A stretch of DNA of 64,000 nt from Thalassobellus sp050294475. Its GTDB lineage: Bacteria; Bacteroidota; Bacteroidia; Flavobacteriales; Flavobacteriaceae. Positions 26,405 through 35,276 of the stretch are shown here, piece by piece (the first letter of the stretch is position 1; each line of letters opens with the position of its first letter). Location of the stretch: positions 124,001 through 188,000 of the forward strand of contig JBNKOE010000010.1 in NCBI GenBank assembly GCA_050294475.1, written 5' to 3'. Under the pieces are notes generated by a model, which was not told the DNA's origin, made no database searches, and worked only from the letters and a program-made list of their open reading frames with translations. Made by a program: the position numbers and the translations under genes.

Positions 26405-26430
26405 TATATACTAGTTAACATTATTGAAAC

Positions 26431-26463
26431 AAAAACCCCGCAACAATGTTGCAGGGTTTTTTT
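26431..26463. terminator. Terminator between cold-shock copy 3 and ndk
   Basis: AAAACCCCGCAAC and GTTGCAGGGTTTT pair with one mismatch around a 3-nt loop, with a T run on the plus strand and an A run (T on the minus strand) before it. It can serve both converging genes. Confidence 0.8.
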
Positions 26464-26490
26464 ATTATATTAATTTCTTTAATATCTCTC

Positions 26491-26910
26491 TTAAAACATA
26501 TCTCTTCCTGAGAAATGAAAAGCGCCTTCAATAGCTGCATTATCATCACTATCACTACCATGTACTGCATTTTCACTAATAGAATCTGCATACATTTTAC
26601 GAATAGTTCCTTCTGCTGCATCGTCAGGATTTGTAGCTCCTATTAAAGTTCTAAAATCTTCAACTGCATTTTCTTTTTCTAAAATAGCTGCTACTATTGG
26701 TCCACGAGTCATATATTCAACTAAATCTGCAAAAAACGGACGCTCATTGTGTATTGCATAAAATGTTTCAGCATCTGCTTTAGTCATCTGTGTTAATTTC
26801 ATTGCAACAATTCTAAATCCTGAAGCTGAAATCTTTTCTAATATTGCGCCAATGTGTCCTTTTTCAACAGCATCTGGCTTTAGCATTGTAAATGTTCTAT
26901 TTGTTGCCAT
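26491..26910 (-). CDS. ndk: Nucleoside diphosphate kinase
   Basis: Protein of 139 aa, full length. TFTMLKPDAVEKG at the start, GPIVAAILEKENAV, and the catalytic His117 in NAVHGSDSDDNA are conserved. It transfers the gamma phosphate of NTPs to NDPs through a phospho-His intermediate. It is transcribed alone, with promoter element TACTTTTG upstream, divergent from the DHH phosphoesterase gene. Confidence 0.97.
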   Translation of the reverse strand: MATNRTFTMLKPDAVEKGHIGAILEKISASGFRIVAMKLTQMTKADAETFYAIHNERPFFADLVEYMTRGPIVAAILEKENAVEDFRTLIGATNPDDAAEGTIRKMYADSISENAVHGSDSDDNAAIEGAFHFSGRDMF

Positions 26911-26930
26911 TCTTTTATTTTAATTTTGCG

Positions 26931-26938
26931 CAAAAGTA
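26931..26938 (-). promoter_or_regulatory. -7 promoter element of ndk
   Basis: The minus strand reads TACTTTTG, a match to TAnnTTTG, 20 nt before the ndk ATG. The divergent side has TATCTTCG only about 8 nt before the DHH gene start. Confidence 0.5.
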
Positions 26939-26997
26939 ATGCATTTCTAGTTAAAAACAAGATAAACAAATTTTAAAAAATTGTATCTTCGCTCTCT

Positions 26998-28017
26998 ATG
27001 ACAAAAGAAGATATTACAAGTATTAAGCAACTACTTTCTACAAAAAACAAGATAGTAATTGTTCCACATAAAAATCCAGATGGCGACGCTATAGGTTCTG
27101 TATTAGGATTATATCACTACTTATTAAAAAAAAATCAAGAGGTAACAGTAATTACACCTAACGATTATCCAAGCTTTTTAAAATGGATACCTGGGGAATC
27201 AACTATTTTAAAACACGAGTATCAAACAAAACTATGTGATGCTAAAATAAATGATGCCGACATTATTTTTACATTAGATTTTAATGCTTTCCATAGAACA
27301 GGAAACATGGAAACTGTTTTAGAAAAAAGCAGTGCTATTAAAATAATGATAGATCACCATCAAGCTCCAGATAATTATGCTACTTATATGTTTAGCGATA
27401 TTAGTATGAGTTCTACCTGCGAAATGATTTATCATTTTATTGATATGTTAGGTGATACAGATTTAATAAATGCAGATATTGCTACCTGTTTATATGTTGG
27501 TATTATGACAGATACTGGTTCATTTAGATTTCGCTCTACAACAAGTAGAACACATGAAATAGTAGCTCATCTTATTGAAAAAGGAGCCGATAATACTCAA
27601 ATTCATAATAACGTATACGATACTAATACATACGAACGTTTACAATTATTAGGTTGTGCTCTTAGCAATTTAAAGGTTATACCAGAAGCTAGAACAGCCT
27701 ATATTAGTTTATCTCAAGAGGAATTATTTAAATATAATTATAAAAAAGGTGATACTGAAGGCGTTGTTAACTATGCTTTATCATTAGAAAACATTGTTCT
27801 TGCTGCTATTTTTATAGAAGACAAGCAAGAAGGTATAATAAAAATATCATTGCGATCTAAAGGAGATTTTTCGGTTAACGAATTATCGCGTTCACATTTT
27901 GAAGGTGGTGGCCATACCAATGCTGCTGGAGGAAAAAGTCTTTTATCTCTAAATGATACTATTGAAAAATTCATCAACATATTACCTAGTTATAAACAAG
28001 CTTTGAATAATGAATAA
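26998..28017 (+). CDS. DHH/DHHA1 phosphoesterase (NrnA-type oligoribonuclease)
   Basis: Protein of 339 aa. DHH domain: HKNPDGDAIGS (24-34), FTLDFNAFHRTG, IMIDHHQAPDN and the GIMTDTGSFRF motif, all metal ligands. DHHA1 domain at the C terminus ends in HFEGGGHTNAAGG. The layout and length fit NrnA, which degrades short RNA to mononucleotides and may dephosphorylate pAp. It overlaps gldI by 8 bp, so translation may be coupled. Confidence 0.9.
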   Translation: MTKEDITSIKQLLSTKNKIVIVPHKNPDGDAIGSVLGLYHYLLKKNQEVTVITPNDYPSFLKWIPGESTILKHEYQTKLCDAKINDADIIFTLDFNAFHRTGNMETVLEKSSAIKIMIDHHQAPDNYATYMFSDISMSSTCEMIYHFIDMLGDTDLINADIATCLYVGIMTDTGSFRFRSTTSRTHEIVAHLIEKGADNTQIHNNVYDTNTYERLQLLGCALSNLKVIPEARTAYISLSQEELFKYNYKKGDTEGVVNYALSLENIVLAAIFIEDKQEGIIKISLRSKGDFSVNELSRSHFEGGGHTNAAGGKSLLSLNDTIEKFINILPSYKQALNNE

Positions 28018-28546
28018 ATTTCTAACATTAATATTGATTGTGTTATTTGCTTCATGCAAAAGTCCTGAAGCCAGAAAACCTATTTCTACCAAGACAGGTT
28101 CTATTATTAATGCTTCTATAGAACGTAACAAAAAATTAAATGCAAAAGAGCAAGCTGTGATTAAAAAAATTATGGCGCAGCAAAATAATGATTATATAGC
28201 TTCACAAAGTGGTTTTTGGTATTATTATAATAATAAAGTTGAAAACGATTCTTTAAAAACACCTGAGTTTGGAGACATTATAAACTATAATTATAATGTA
28301 AAACGTTTAAATGGTGACCTTATTTACTCTAAAGAAACGATAAAAACCCAAAATTACGTTATGGATAAGCAAGAACTTTTTACAGGATTAAGAGAAGGTT
28401 TAAAGCTTTTAAAAGCAGGCGAAACAGCTACTTTTATATTTCCATCGCAAAAAGCTTATGGTTATTATGGTGATGAAAACAAAATTTCTCACAACACACC
28501 TATAATTTGTGAAGTCACAGTAAACTCAATAACAACCCAAAACTAA
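28010..28546 (+). CDS. gldI: Gliding motility-associated peptidyl-prolyl isomerase lipoprotein GldI
   Basis: Protein of 178 aa with an SPII signal (NKFLTLILIVLFASC). The region SPEARKPISTKTGSIINASIERNKKLN is the GldI signature, and the FKBP fold follows (FGDIINYNYNVKRLNGDLIYS, LFTGLREGLKLLKAGETATFIFPSQKAYGYYGD). GldI is required for gliding in Flavobacterium, probably by folding envelope proteins that serve motility and T9SS. The DHH gene overlaps its start, and a second PPIase gene follows after 10 bp. Confidence 0.9.
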   Translation: MNKFLTLILIVLFASCKSPEARKPISTKTGSIINASIERNKKLNAKEQAVIKKIMAQQNNDYIASQSGFWYYYNNKVENDSLKTPEFGDIINYNYNVKRLNGDLIYSKETIKTQNYVMDKQELFTGLREGLKLLKAGETATFIFPSQKAYGYYGDENKISHNTPIICEVTVNSITTQN

Positions 28547-28556
28547 ATAAATTAAA

Positions 28557-29684
28557 ATGCACCTATTAAAAAACAGTATAAAGATTTCATTTTTGTCATT
28601 ATTAATAAGTTTAACAGCATGTAAGGCACAATACCCTGATCTTGAAGATGGCCTTTATGCTGAATTCATAACAACAAAAGGCATCATGGTTGCTAAACTA
28701 GATTATGACAAAACCCCTGTTACAGTTGCTAATTTTGTATCCTTAGCTGAAGGAGAAAACACTATGGTAAATGAAAAATACAAAGATAAAAAGTTCTATA
28801 ATGGAACTATTTTTCATCGTGTTATTAATGATTTTATGATTCAAGGAGGCGATCCAACAGGAACTGGAACTGGCAACCCTGGTTATAAATTTATGGACGA
28901 ATTTAATCCAGATTTAAAGCACAACAAAGCAGGTATTTTATCTATGGCTAATTCAGGTCCAAAAACAAATGGAAGTCAGTTTTTTATAACAGATAAACCA
29001 ACTCCACATTTAGATAATAGACATACTGTTTTTGGAGAACTTGTATTAGGTTTAGATGTAGAAGACAGTATCTCTAATGTAAAAACCGACTCAAAAGACA
29101 AACCTCTTGAAGATGTAGTTATTAAAGAATTAAATATTATAAGAAAAGGAAAAGAAGCTAAAAAATTTGATGCCCCTGAAATTTTTATTAACCATTTTGC
29201 GGAAGCAGAGAAAAAAGAAAAAGAAGCAGCAGCAAAATTAGAAGCGCTTTTAAAAGCAACAAAAGAAAAGTTTAGTAAACAAAGAGAAGAAGCCATTACG
29301 TTACCCTCTGGTTTACAGTATATTATTACAAAAAAAGGAACAGGTGAAAAATTACCTCAAAACGCTGAAGTTTTAACCGATTACACTGTTTATTTTGAAG
29401 ATGGAAAATTACTTGACACTAGTAAACTAGAAACCGCCGAAGCACTTAATGCTGTAAATGAAAGAAAAAAAGCAGCTAATGCCTATAAACCTATTACTGC
29501 CGATATTAGTCCTAATGCTGGTATGATTGCTGGTTTTAAAGAAGGCTTACAACAATTAAGTGTTGGTGACAAAGCAACACTTTTCATACCTTACTATTTA
29601 GCTTATGGAGAAGCAGGAAACAGAGGTATTCCTGGAAAATCTAACATTATTTTTGAAGTAGAAATTATAAAACTTATTAAATAA
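28557..29684 (+). CDS. Cyclophilin-FKBP fusion peptidyl-prolyl isomerase, lipoprotein
   Basis: Protein of 375 aa with a lipoprotein signal ending LTACKAQ. The cyclophilin domain (about 35-195) shows FYNGTIFHRVINDFMIQGGDP, GSQFFITDKPTPHLDNRHTVFGELV. A charged coiled-coil linker (about 215-245, rich in K, E and A) leads to a C-terminal FKBP domain (about 250-375) with SGLQYIITKKGTGE, GMIAGFKEGLQQLSVGDKATLFIPYYLAYGEAG. Two unrelated proline isomerase folds are thus joined in one surface protein, presumably a folding factor for exported proteins, working near GldI. Confidence 0.92.
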   Translation: MHLLKNSIKISFLSLLISLTACKAQYPDLEDGLYAEFITTKGIMVAKLDYDKTPVTVANFVSLAEGENTMVNEKYKDKKFYNGTIFHRVINDFMIQGGDPTGTGTGNPGYKFMDEFNPDLKHNKAGILSMANSGPKTNGSQFFITDKPTPHLDNRHTVFGELVLGLDVEDSISNVKTDSKDKPLEDVVIKELNIIRKGKEAKKFDAPEIFINHFAEAEKKEKEAAAKLEALLKATKEKFSKQREEAITLPSGLQYIITKKGTGEKLPQNAEVLTDYTVYFEDGKLLDTSKLETAEALNAVNERKKAANAYKPITADISPNAGMIAGFKEGLQQLSVGDKATLFIPYYLAYGEAGNRGIPGKSNIIFEVEIIKLIK

Positions 29685-29739
29685 ATTTTAACACTAAAGA
29701 CATTTCAAACTTTTATATTTACGTTGAAAAACAAAGACT

Positions 29740-30669
29740 ATGCAACTATTAAAATTTGATTGGAATCCTATAACTGGCATTGACATTATTGGGAATTTTA
29801 AACTCCATTTTTACAGCCTAATGTGGGTTACCGCGTTTATTATTGGTTGGTATATTATGAAACGTATTTTTACAAAAGAGAAAGTATCTTTAGACTACTT
29901 AGATTCGCTTTTTATTTATACCGTTTTAGCAACCATGTTGGGGGCTCGTTTAGGACATGTTTTGTTTTATCAATCAGAATTAATAAGTGAAGATTTTTTC
30001 AGTATCTTTTTACCATTTAAATTTAAAGGAGGTTTTGAATTTACAGGTTTTCAAGGACTTGCAAGTCATGGTGCCGCTATCGGTATTATTATTGCAATGT
30101 ATTTATACAGAAGAAAATATAAATACAAATCGCTTTTATGGATTTTAGATAGAATTGTAATTTCAGTTGCTTCTGGTGCCGTTTTTATTAGAATTGGAAA
30201 TTTTATTAATTCTGAAATAATTGGTAAAGTAACAAATCCACAAGATTTTCCTTTAGGTGTTCGTTTTATCCAAGACTATTACAACAAATATGAAGTTGTT
30301 CAAATAACTGGTATTAAAAACATTCAAAAAGCCTATGATGCTGTTGCTTCTAATCCTGAATTATTAGATAAAATACCATACCGTCACCCAGCTCAATTAT
30401 ACGAATCGTTTTGCTATATTTTTGTGTTTTTAACTTTATGGTATTTCTATACTAAAACCACTAAAAAAGACCAAACCGGATTTCTTTTTGGATTATTCTT
30501 AGTGTTACTTTGGACAATACGTTTCTTTGTAGAAAGAGTAAAAGAACCACAAGGTGACGAGTATATAAATTGGTACGGATTAAACACTGGTCAGTGGCTA
30601 AGTATACCATTTATTATTATTGGTTTATACTTCATGTTTATTTACAAACCTAAATCGGTAGTTAAATAA
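29740..30669 (+). CDS. lgt: Prolipoprotein diacylglyceryl transferase
   Basis: Protein of 309 aa with seven membrane segments. Conserved: the Arg/His substrate region GLASHGAAIG, the RIGNFINSEIIG signature, HPAQLYESF and the C-terminal FVERVKEPQ. It attaches diacylglycerol to the lipobox Cys of prelipoproteins. This is relevant here because at least ten genes in the window encode lipoproteins. Its gap to the DUF192 gene is one base. Confidence 0.95.
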   Translation: MQLLKFDWNPITGIDIIGNFKLHFYSLMWVTAFIIGWYIMKRIFTKEKVSLDYLDSLFIYTVLATMLGARLGHVLFYQSELISEDFFSIFLPFKFKGGFEFTGFQGLASHGAAIGIIIAMYLYRRKYKYKSLLWILDRIVISVASGAVFIRIGNFINSEIIGKVTNPQDFPLGVRFIQDYYNKYEVVQITGIKNIQKAYDAVASNPELLDKIPYRHPAQLYESFCYIFVFLTLWYFYTKTTKKDQTGFLFGLFLVLLWTIRFFVERVKEPQGDEYINWYGLNTGQWLSIPFIIIGLYFMFIYKPKSVVK

Positions 30670-30670
30670 T

Positions 30671-31153
30671 ATGTTATTGAAACAACATATTTTATTAATT
30701 GCATCCATATGCTTCATCATTTTTTCATCTTGTAAAGAAGATAAAAAGGTGGTAAAACAAACGGTTATTACTTTTAAGAAAGAAGGCGAACTATCTATTA
30801 TAAAATCAGATTCAACAAAAATAAATTTAGATATTGAAATTGCAGATACCGACTTTGATGTACAAACTGGCTTAATGTATCGAGATTATATGAAACAAAA
30901 CCAAGGAATGTTATTTGTTTTTAATGACTTTAAAGAGCGCTACTTTTATATGAAGAATACGCATATTCCTTTGGATTTAATTTATATTGATGATACTTAT
31001 AAAATAGTTAGCTTTCAAAAAAATGCAAAACCTTTTGACGAAAGTTCACTCCCTTCAAATGCACCTGCAAAATATGTTTTAGAAGTTAATGCAGGATTGG
31101 TAGACACTTGGAAACTCTCTGTGGGCGATAGTATAAATTACACAAAATATTAG
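30671..31153 (+). CDS. DUF192 family lipoprotein
   Basis: Protein of 160 aa with an SPII signal (IASICFIIFSSC). The DUF192 domain shows the hallmark QTGLMYRDYMKQNQGMLFVF, FYMKNTHIPLDLIYID and VLEVNAGLVDTWKLSVGD. The family is a small beta-rich exported protein of unknown activity. It is in the lgt operon. Confidence 0.88.
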   Translation: MLLKQHILLIASICFIIFSSCKEDKKVVKQTVITFKKEGELSIIKSDSTKINLDIEIADTDFDVQTGLMYRDYMKQNQGMLFVFNDFKERYFYMKNTHIPLDLIYIDDTYKIVSFQKNAKPFDESSLPSNAPAKYVLEVNAGLVDTWKLSVGDSINYTKY

Positions 31154-31170
31154 TTTACTAAATCACTTTA

Positions 31171-31539
31171 ATGACACAACACATTATAATTGCTACAGCC
31201 GCCTTTTTAGGTATGTTATCTGTTATTTTTGGTGCTTTTGGTGCTCATGCTTTAAAGAAAATTTTATCAATAGACCAACTTCATAGTTTTGAGGTTGGTG
31301 TAAAATATCAAATGTATCATGCTATAGTATTACTAGCCTTAGGTTTCAACTCAGATAGTATAAACCCTGCAATATATTGGTGTTTTACCATAGGAATATT
31401 ATTATTCTCTTTTAGTATTTATGGTTTAGTTATATCTGATGCTAAAGGCAAAAAGTTAAGATTTTTAGGACCAATTACTCCAATAGGTGGTTTGCTTTTA
31501 GTAATTGGATGGTTTCTATTATTTATTAATGCTTTATAA
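31171..31539 (+). CDS. DUF423 family membrane protein
   Basis: Protein of 122 aa with four membrane segments and the DUF423 signature GAFGAHALKK near 22-31, followed by VGVKYQMYHAIVLLALG and TPIGGLLLVIGW. Family members (YgdD-like) are small inner membrane proteins without assigned function. It is the last gene on the plus strand before the convergent apbE. Confidence 0.88.
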   Translation: MTQHIIIATAAFLGMLSVIFGAFGAHALKKILSIDQLHSFEVGVKYQMYHAIVLLALGFNSDSINPAIYWCFTIGILLFSFSIYGLVISDAKGKKLRFLGPITPIGGLLLVIGWFLLFINAL

Positions 31540-31577
31540 AACAAAAAGATAACTTTAATAAAAGTGTTTACTTTAAT

Positions 31578-32573
31578 TTATTCAGGGAAACCATTTAAAG
31601 CCAAAGTTTCAAATTCCTTTTTATTATTTTCAAAAATTAAATAGACTTTAAGTTCTGGGTGTGTTTTTAAAAACTCCTTTATTTTTTCAATACCCATAGA
31701 TTTAAATGCTGTTGCATAAGCATCGGCTGTCATACAATCATCAGTAATTACAGAAATGCTCAATAAATTCGTTTTACTCGGATAACCTGTTTTAGCATCA
31801 ATAATATGTGCATAACGATTACCATTTTCATCTATTTTAAACTTTCTATAAACACCAGAAGTAGCCATGGCTTCATCTTTTAAAACAAATACCTTATCCC
31901 AACTTTGTGTGCCATCAAAATTCGGATTTTCTATACCAACAGTCCAACCAGATTTCTTATCGACATTAATACCTTTAGAATTAAGTTCTCCCCCAATATT
32001 AACCATATAATTAGCAACATTTTCTTTTTCTAAAAACTTAGCTATAACATCTACAGCATATCCTTTTGCAATAGCGTTAAAATCTAAAAATGTGTTTTCT
32101 GGTTTAACTATTTTATTTTCAAGAATAGATACTTTATCAAACCCAACCGAAAGCATCAGTTCATTAATTTTTAAACTATCTAAATCAATAACTTTTCCTT
32201 CTGGACCAAAATCCCAAGCATTTACTAAAGCTCCTATAGTAGGATCGAAACCACCATTTGTTTCTTCATATATCTTTTTAGATGCTTTAAAAACATTTTT
32301 AAAATGACTATCCACTTCAGCTATCTCATTTCTGTTAATTTTAGAAATATCTGAATTCACTTGATAAGTAGACATTGATTTATTTATTACATAAAACAAG
32401 CTATCAAATTGTTTTTCATAATTAATTCGAGAATCATAAGTAACCTGATAAAACGTCCCGAAAACACTTCCTTCTACTAAGGTATTTTGTAAAAGTTGTT
32501 TGTCTATTTTTTTTGAATCTTGTTTACAGGAAAATAAAACGACACAAAAAAATATAAGTAGAATTCTATTCAT
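31578..32573 (-). CDS. apbE: FAD:protein FMN transferase (ApbE), lipoprotein
   Basis: Protein of 331 aa with an SPII signal (RILLIFFCVVLFSC). ApbE motifs: STYQVNSDISKIN, GFDPTIGALVNAWDFGPEG, FDFNAIAKGYAVD (written FLDFNAIAKGYAVD), YMVNIGGELNSKG, YAHIIDAKTGYP and MTADAYATAFKSMG (metal-binding Asp/Thr). It moves FMN from FAD onto a Thr of target proteins outside the cytoplasm. The nqr operon next door encodes the classic targets NqrB and NqrC. Its start directly abuts the stop of the small gene upstream. Confidence 0.93.
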   Translation of the reverse strand: MNRILLIFFCVVLFSCKQDSKKIDKQLLQNTLVEGSVFGTFYQVTYDSRINYEKQFDSLFYVINKSMSTYQVNSDISKINRNEIAEVDSHFKNVFKASKKIYEETNGGFDPTIGALVNAWDFGPEGKVIDLDSLKINELMLSVGFDKVSILENKIVKPENTFLDFNAIAKGYAVDVIAKFLEKENVANYMVNIGGELNSKGINVDKKSGWTVGIENPNFDGTQSWDKVFVLKDEAMATSGVYRKFKIDENGNRYAHIIDAKTGYPSKTNLLSISVITDDCMTADAYATAFKSMGIEKIKEFLKTHPELKVYLIFENNKKEFETLALNGFPE

Positions 32574-32951
32574 TTAATTAAGATTTGTTTCTAAAACTTG
32601 TATCCCGTTATATTCTAACAAATATTCTTCATTCAAATAAATAGGTGATTTTTCTTTATTAGTATTGCCTAAACCAACACCAGCATACAATACTTTAGCA
32701 TCATTTTCTCTTGCATGTTTTTTAAAAGATTCCATCCATACAACATCAAAATTATTTGGATTATCTGGCAAGATTACAGCTCTAACAATAACAAAATAAT
32801 ATTGCTTGTTTTTATCTATACAAACAAATTGAGGATGTTTTTTAAGCTTGCTATTAATAGCTACAAACTCAAAACCACGTTGTTCTAAATCCTTCCCAAC
32901 ATGATTCATTGCTAAATTATGTAATTCTTGTTCTGTAAGTGGTTTACTCAT
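32574..32951 (-). CDS. Conserved small protein upstream of apbE
   Basis: Protein of 125 aa, soluble, alpha/beta in pattern: helix NLAMNHVGKDLEQRGFEFVAIN, strands QFVCIDKNKQYYFVIVRAVI, helix VVWMESFKKHARENDAKVLYAGVGL and a C-terminal YLLEYNGIQVLE. This resembles a small restriction-endonuclease-like fold in arrangement, but no PD-ExK is evident. In flavobacteria it accompanies apbE and nqr genes and is sometimes labelled as an Nqr subunit by position. It has no Fe-S or flavin motif, so that name is unsupported. Confidence 0.75.
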   Translation of the reverse strand: MSKPLTEQELHNLAMNHVGKDLEQRGFEFVAINSKLKKHPQFVCIDKNKQYYFVIVRAVILPDNPNNFDVVWMESFKKHARENDAKVLYAGVGLGNTNKEKSPIYLNEEYLLEYNGIQVLETNLN

Positions 32952-32955
32952 ATTA

Positions 32956-32963
32956 CAAAATTA
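32956..32963 (-). promoter_or_regulatory. -7 promoter element of the apbE unit
   Basis: The minus strand reads TAATTTTG, a TAnnTTTG match, only 4 nt before the ATG at 32951, which would give a nearly leaderless mRNA. The nqrF terminator lies 160 bp upstream, so apbE needs a promoter of its own. Confidence 0.4.
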
Positions 32964-33125
32964 CTACTTATATCTTTTTCATTAAAATTTTGTTTAACTT
33001 TAAAACACATTATAATTTTTTCAATTATGTGAATGAGATGGTGTTTCAAATGTGATGGATTATACTAAGTTGTTTGAGTTTAAAAACCAAAAAGCATCTT
33101 ATAAAAACAGAAACCATATTATCAT

Positions 33126-33157
33126 AAAAAAACCGATACTAAAAAGTATCGGTTTTT
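33126..33157 (-). terminator. Terminator of the nqr operon
   Basis: A perfect 13-bp stem (33128-33140 with 33145-33157, loop AAAA) lies 24 bp past the nqrF stop. On the minus strand it ends in a T run. Confidence 0.88.
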
Positions 33158-33180
33158 GTTTATTATAAAATTTTGAAAAA

Positions 33181-34497
33181 TTATCCTCCAAAATCATCAA
33201 ATCTGATATGCTCATCTGGGATACCAAAATCTTCTCCCATTTTTTGAACAGCTTTATTCATTAATGGTGGTCCACAGAAATATAATTCTATATCCTCAGG
33301 AGATTCATGTTTACTTAAGTAATTGTCAATTACACAGTTATGAATAAATCCAACAAAACCATCACCTGGAGCATCAATATCTTCTTTTACTTTCCAGTTA
33401 TCTTCTGGTAAAGGTTCAGATAATGCTAAGTAAAACTTAAAGTTAGGAAACTCTTTTTCTAATTCATAGAAATGCTGTAAATAGAATAACTCACGCTTAG
33501 AACGACCTCCATACCAGTATGTTACTTTTCTACCTGTTTTAAGGGTTTTAAATAAGTGATATAAATGTGAACGCATTGGAGCCATACCAGCACCTCCACC
33601 AACATAAAGCATTTCGCTTTCAGATTCATTGATAAAGAATTCTCCGTAAGGTCCAGAAATAGTTACTTTATCTCCTGGTTTTTGATTAAAAATATAAGAT
33701 GATGCAATACCTGGATTTACATCCATCCAACCATTTTTATTTCTATCCCATGGCGGTGTTGCAATACGAACGTTCAACATAATTTCACGTCCTTCAGCTG
33801 GATAAGAAGCCATAGAATATGCTCTTTCAACCGTTTCATCATTCTTCATTACTAAAGACCAAAGACCAAATTTATCCCATTCTGCTTGAAATTTATCTGG
33901 TGTTTCGTGTTCTTCAGGGTGAGCTGTAATATCTATATCTGAATACTTCACTTCACATGGTGGAATTTCAATTTGAATATATCCACCTGCTTTGTATCCC
34001 ATATCTTCAGGAATTTCAACAACAAACTCTTTAATAAAAGATGCTACGTTATAATTACGAACTACAGTAGCTTCCCATTTTTTAATTCCGAAAACTTCTT
34101 CAGGAATCGTAATATTCATGTCTTGTTTTACTTTTACTTGACATGCTAAACGTGCTCCGTGTTGTAATTCTTTTCTTGTAAAGTGCGGCGTTTCAGTTGG
34201 TAAAGCTTCTCCTCCACCTTCTAAAACATGACATTCACACTGTATACAAGTACCACCACCACCACAAGCTGATGGTAAAAATATTTTTGAATTTCCTAAA
34301 GTAGATAATAAACTACCTCCTGATGCTACTTCTATTTCTTTTTCACCATTAATTGTAATTTTTACAGGACCTGATGGTGATAATTTTTGTTTTACAAATA
34401 ATAGCAATGCTACTAACAACAATGTAATAATTAAAAATGCTATTACAGTTGCTATGACTGTTCCTAATGTACCTGCGGCTAATATCATATTACTCAT
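33181..34497 (-). CDS. nqrF: Na+-translocating NADH:quinone reductase subunit F
   Basis: Protein of 438 aa. One membrane helix (about 13-36), then a [2Fe-2S] ferredoxin domain with Cys78, Cys84, Cys87 and Cys119 (ACGGGGTCIQCECH, RLACQ), an FAD domain (RAYSMASYP) and an NADH domain (MLYVGGGAGMAPMRSHL, ELYFCGPPLMNKAV). It accepts electrons from NADH and starts the Nqr relay. It overlaps nqrE by 8 bp and ends the operon. Confidence 0.97.
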   Translation of the reverse strand: MSNMILAAGTLGTVIATVIAFLIITLLLVALLLFVKQKLSPSGPVKITINGEKEIEVASGGSLLSTLGNSKIFLPSACGGGGTCIQCECHVLEGGGEALPTETPHFTRKELQHGARLACQVKVKQDMNITIPEEVFGIKKWEATVVRNYNVASFIKEFVVEIPEDMGYKAGGYIQIEIPPCEVKYSDIDITAHPEEHETPDKFQAEWDKFGLWSLVMKNDETVERAYSMASYPAEGREIMLNVRIATPPWDRNKNGWMDVNPGIASSYIFNQKPGDKVTISGPYGEFFINESESEMLYVGGGAGMAPMRSHLYHLFKTLKTGRKVTYWYGGRSKRELFYLQHFYELEKEFPNFKFYLALSEPLPEDNWKVKEDIDAPGDGFVGFIHNCVIDNYLSKHESPEDIELYFCGPPLMNKAVQKMGEDFGIPDEHIRFDDFGG

Positions 34498-35203
34498 TTA
34501 CTTTTATGTTGTTAGCTAACACTTCTTTACTGTCTTCAACAGAATCAACTTTTACAGTTTTTTCTTCTTTTGGAGCTTTATCATCGCCTCCTGTTAACAT
34601 ACCTCCAAAACTCATAAAACCAATCGCCATTAAGCCTGTAATGATGAATGTAATTCCTAAACCACGTAACGCTGGTGGTACGTTTGAATATCTAATTTTT
34701 TCACGAATAGCAGCAATTGCTAAAATAGCTAAGAACCATCCTATTCCTGAACCAACTCCGTAAACAGTTGCTAATCCTAACGTAGGGATTTCACGAGATT
34801 GCATAAATAATGATCCTCCTAAAATCGCACAGTTTACTGCGATAAGCGGTAAGAAAATACCAAGTGAGTTATATAATGAAGGTGAAAATTTCTCTACTAC
34901 TATCTCTACTAATTGTACCATAGTTGCTATAGTAGCAATAAACATAATGAATGATAAGAAACTTAAATCATAATCGGCATATTCTTCACCTAACCAAGAT
35001 AATGCTCCAGGCTGTAATAAATAATGATCTAACAACCAGTTTAACGGCACTGTAATAAGCATTACAAATATAACTGCTGCACCTAAACCAACTGCTGTAT
35101 TCACTTTTTTAGATACCGCAAGGTATGAACACATTCCTAAGAATGTTGCAAACACCATGTTATCTATAAATATTGATTTTAAAAATAATTCTAAATATTC
35201 CAT
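34490..35203 (-). CDS. nqrE: Na+-translocating NADH:quinone reductase subunit E
   Basis: Protein of 237 aa from the ATG at 35203 (MEYLELFLKSIFIDNMVF, the usual NqrE start). An in-frame start 48 bp upstream is unlikely, because it would add a polar tail before the first helix. Six membrane segments, with the conserved Cys motifs FLGMCSYLAV and AVNCAILGGSLF that bind the intramembrane iron centre. Compared with the roughly 200 aa of Vibrio NqrE, it has a charged C-terminal extension of about 35 residues (DDKAPKEEKTVKVD ...). Confidence 0.96.
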   Translation of the reverse strand: MEYLELFLKSIFIDNMVFATFLGMCSYLAVSKKVNTAVGLGAAVIFVMLITVPLNWLLDHYLLQPGALSWLGEEYADYDLSFLSFIMFIATIATMVQLVEIVVEKFSPSLYNSLGIFLPLIAVNCAILGGSLFMQSREIPTLGLATVYGVGSGIGWFLAILAIAAIREKIRYSNVPPALRGLGITFIITGLMAIGFMSFGGMLTGGDDKAPKEEKTVKVDSVEDSKEVLANNIKVNE

Positions 35204-35276
35204 ATATTTTGGTTTTAGTTGTTTGTTTTTAGTTTTTGGTATTTCTATCAACCAAAAACCATCAACTATAAACTAT

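Noticed and set aside
32574..32951. Nqr subunit
   Set aside because: The protein has no Fe-S, flavin or membrane motif. The six true Nqr subunits are all present beside it.
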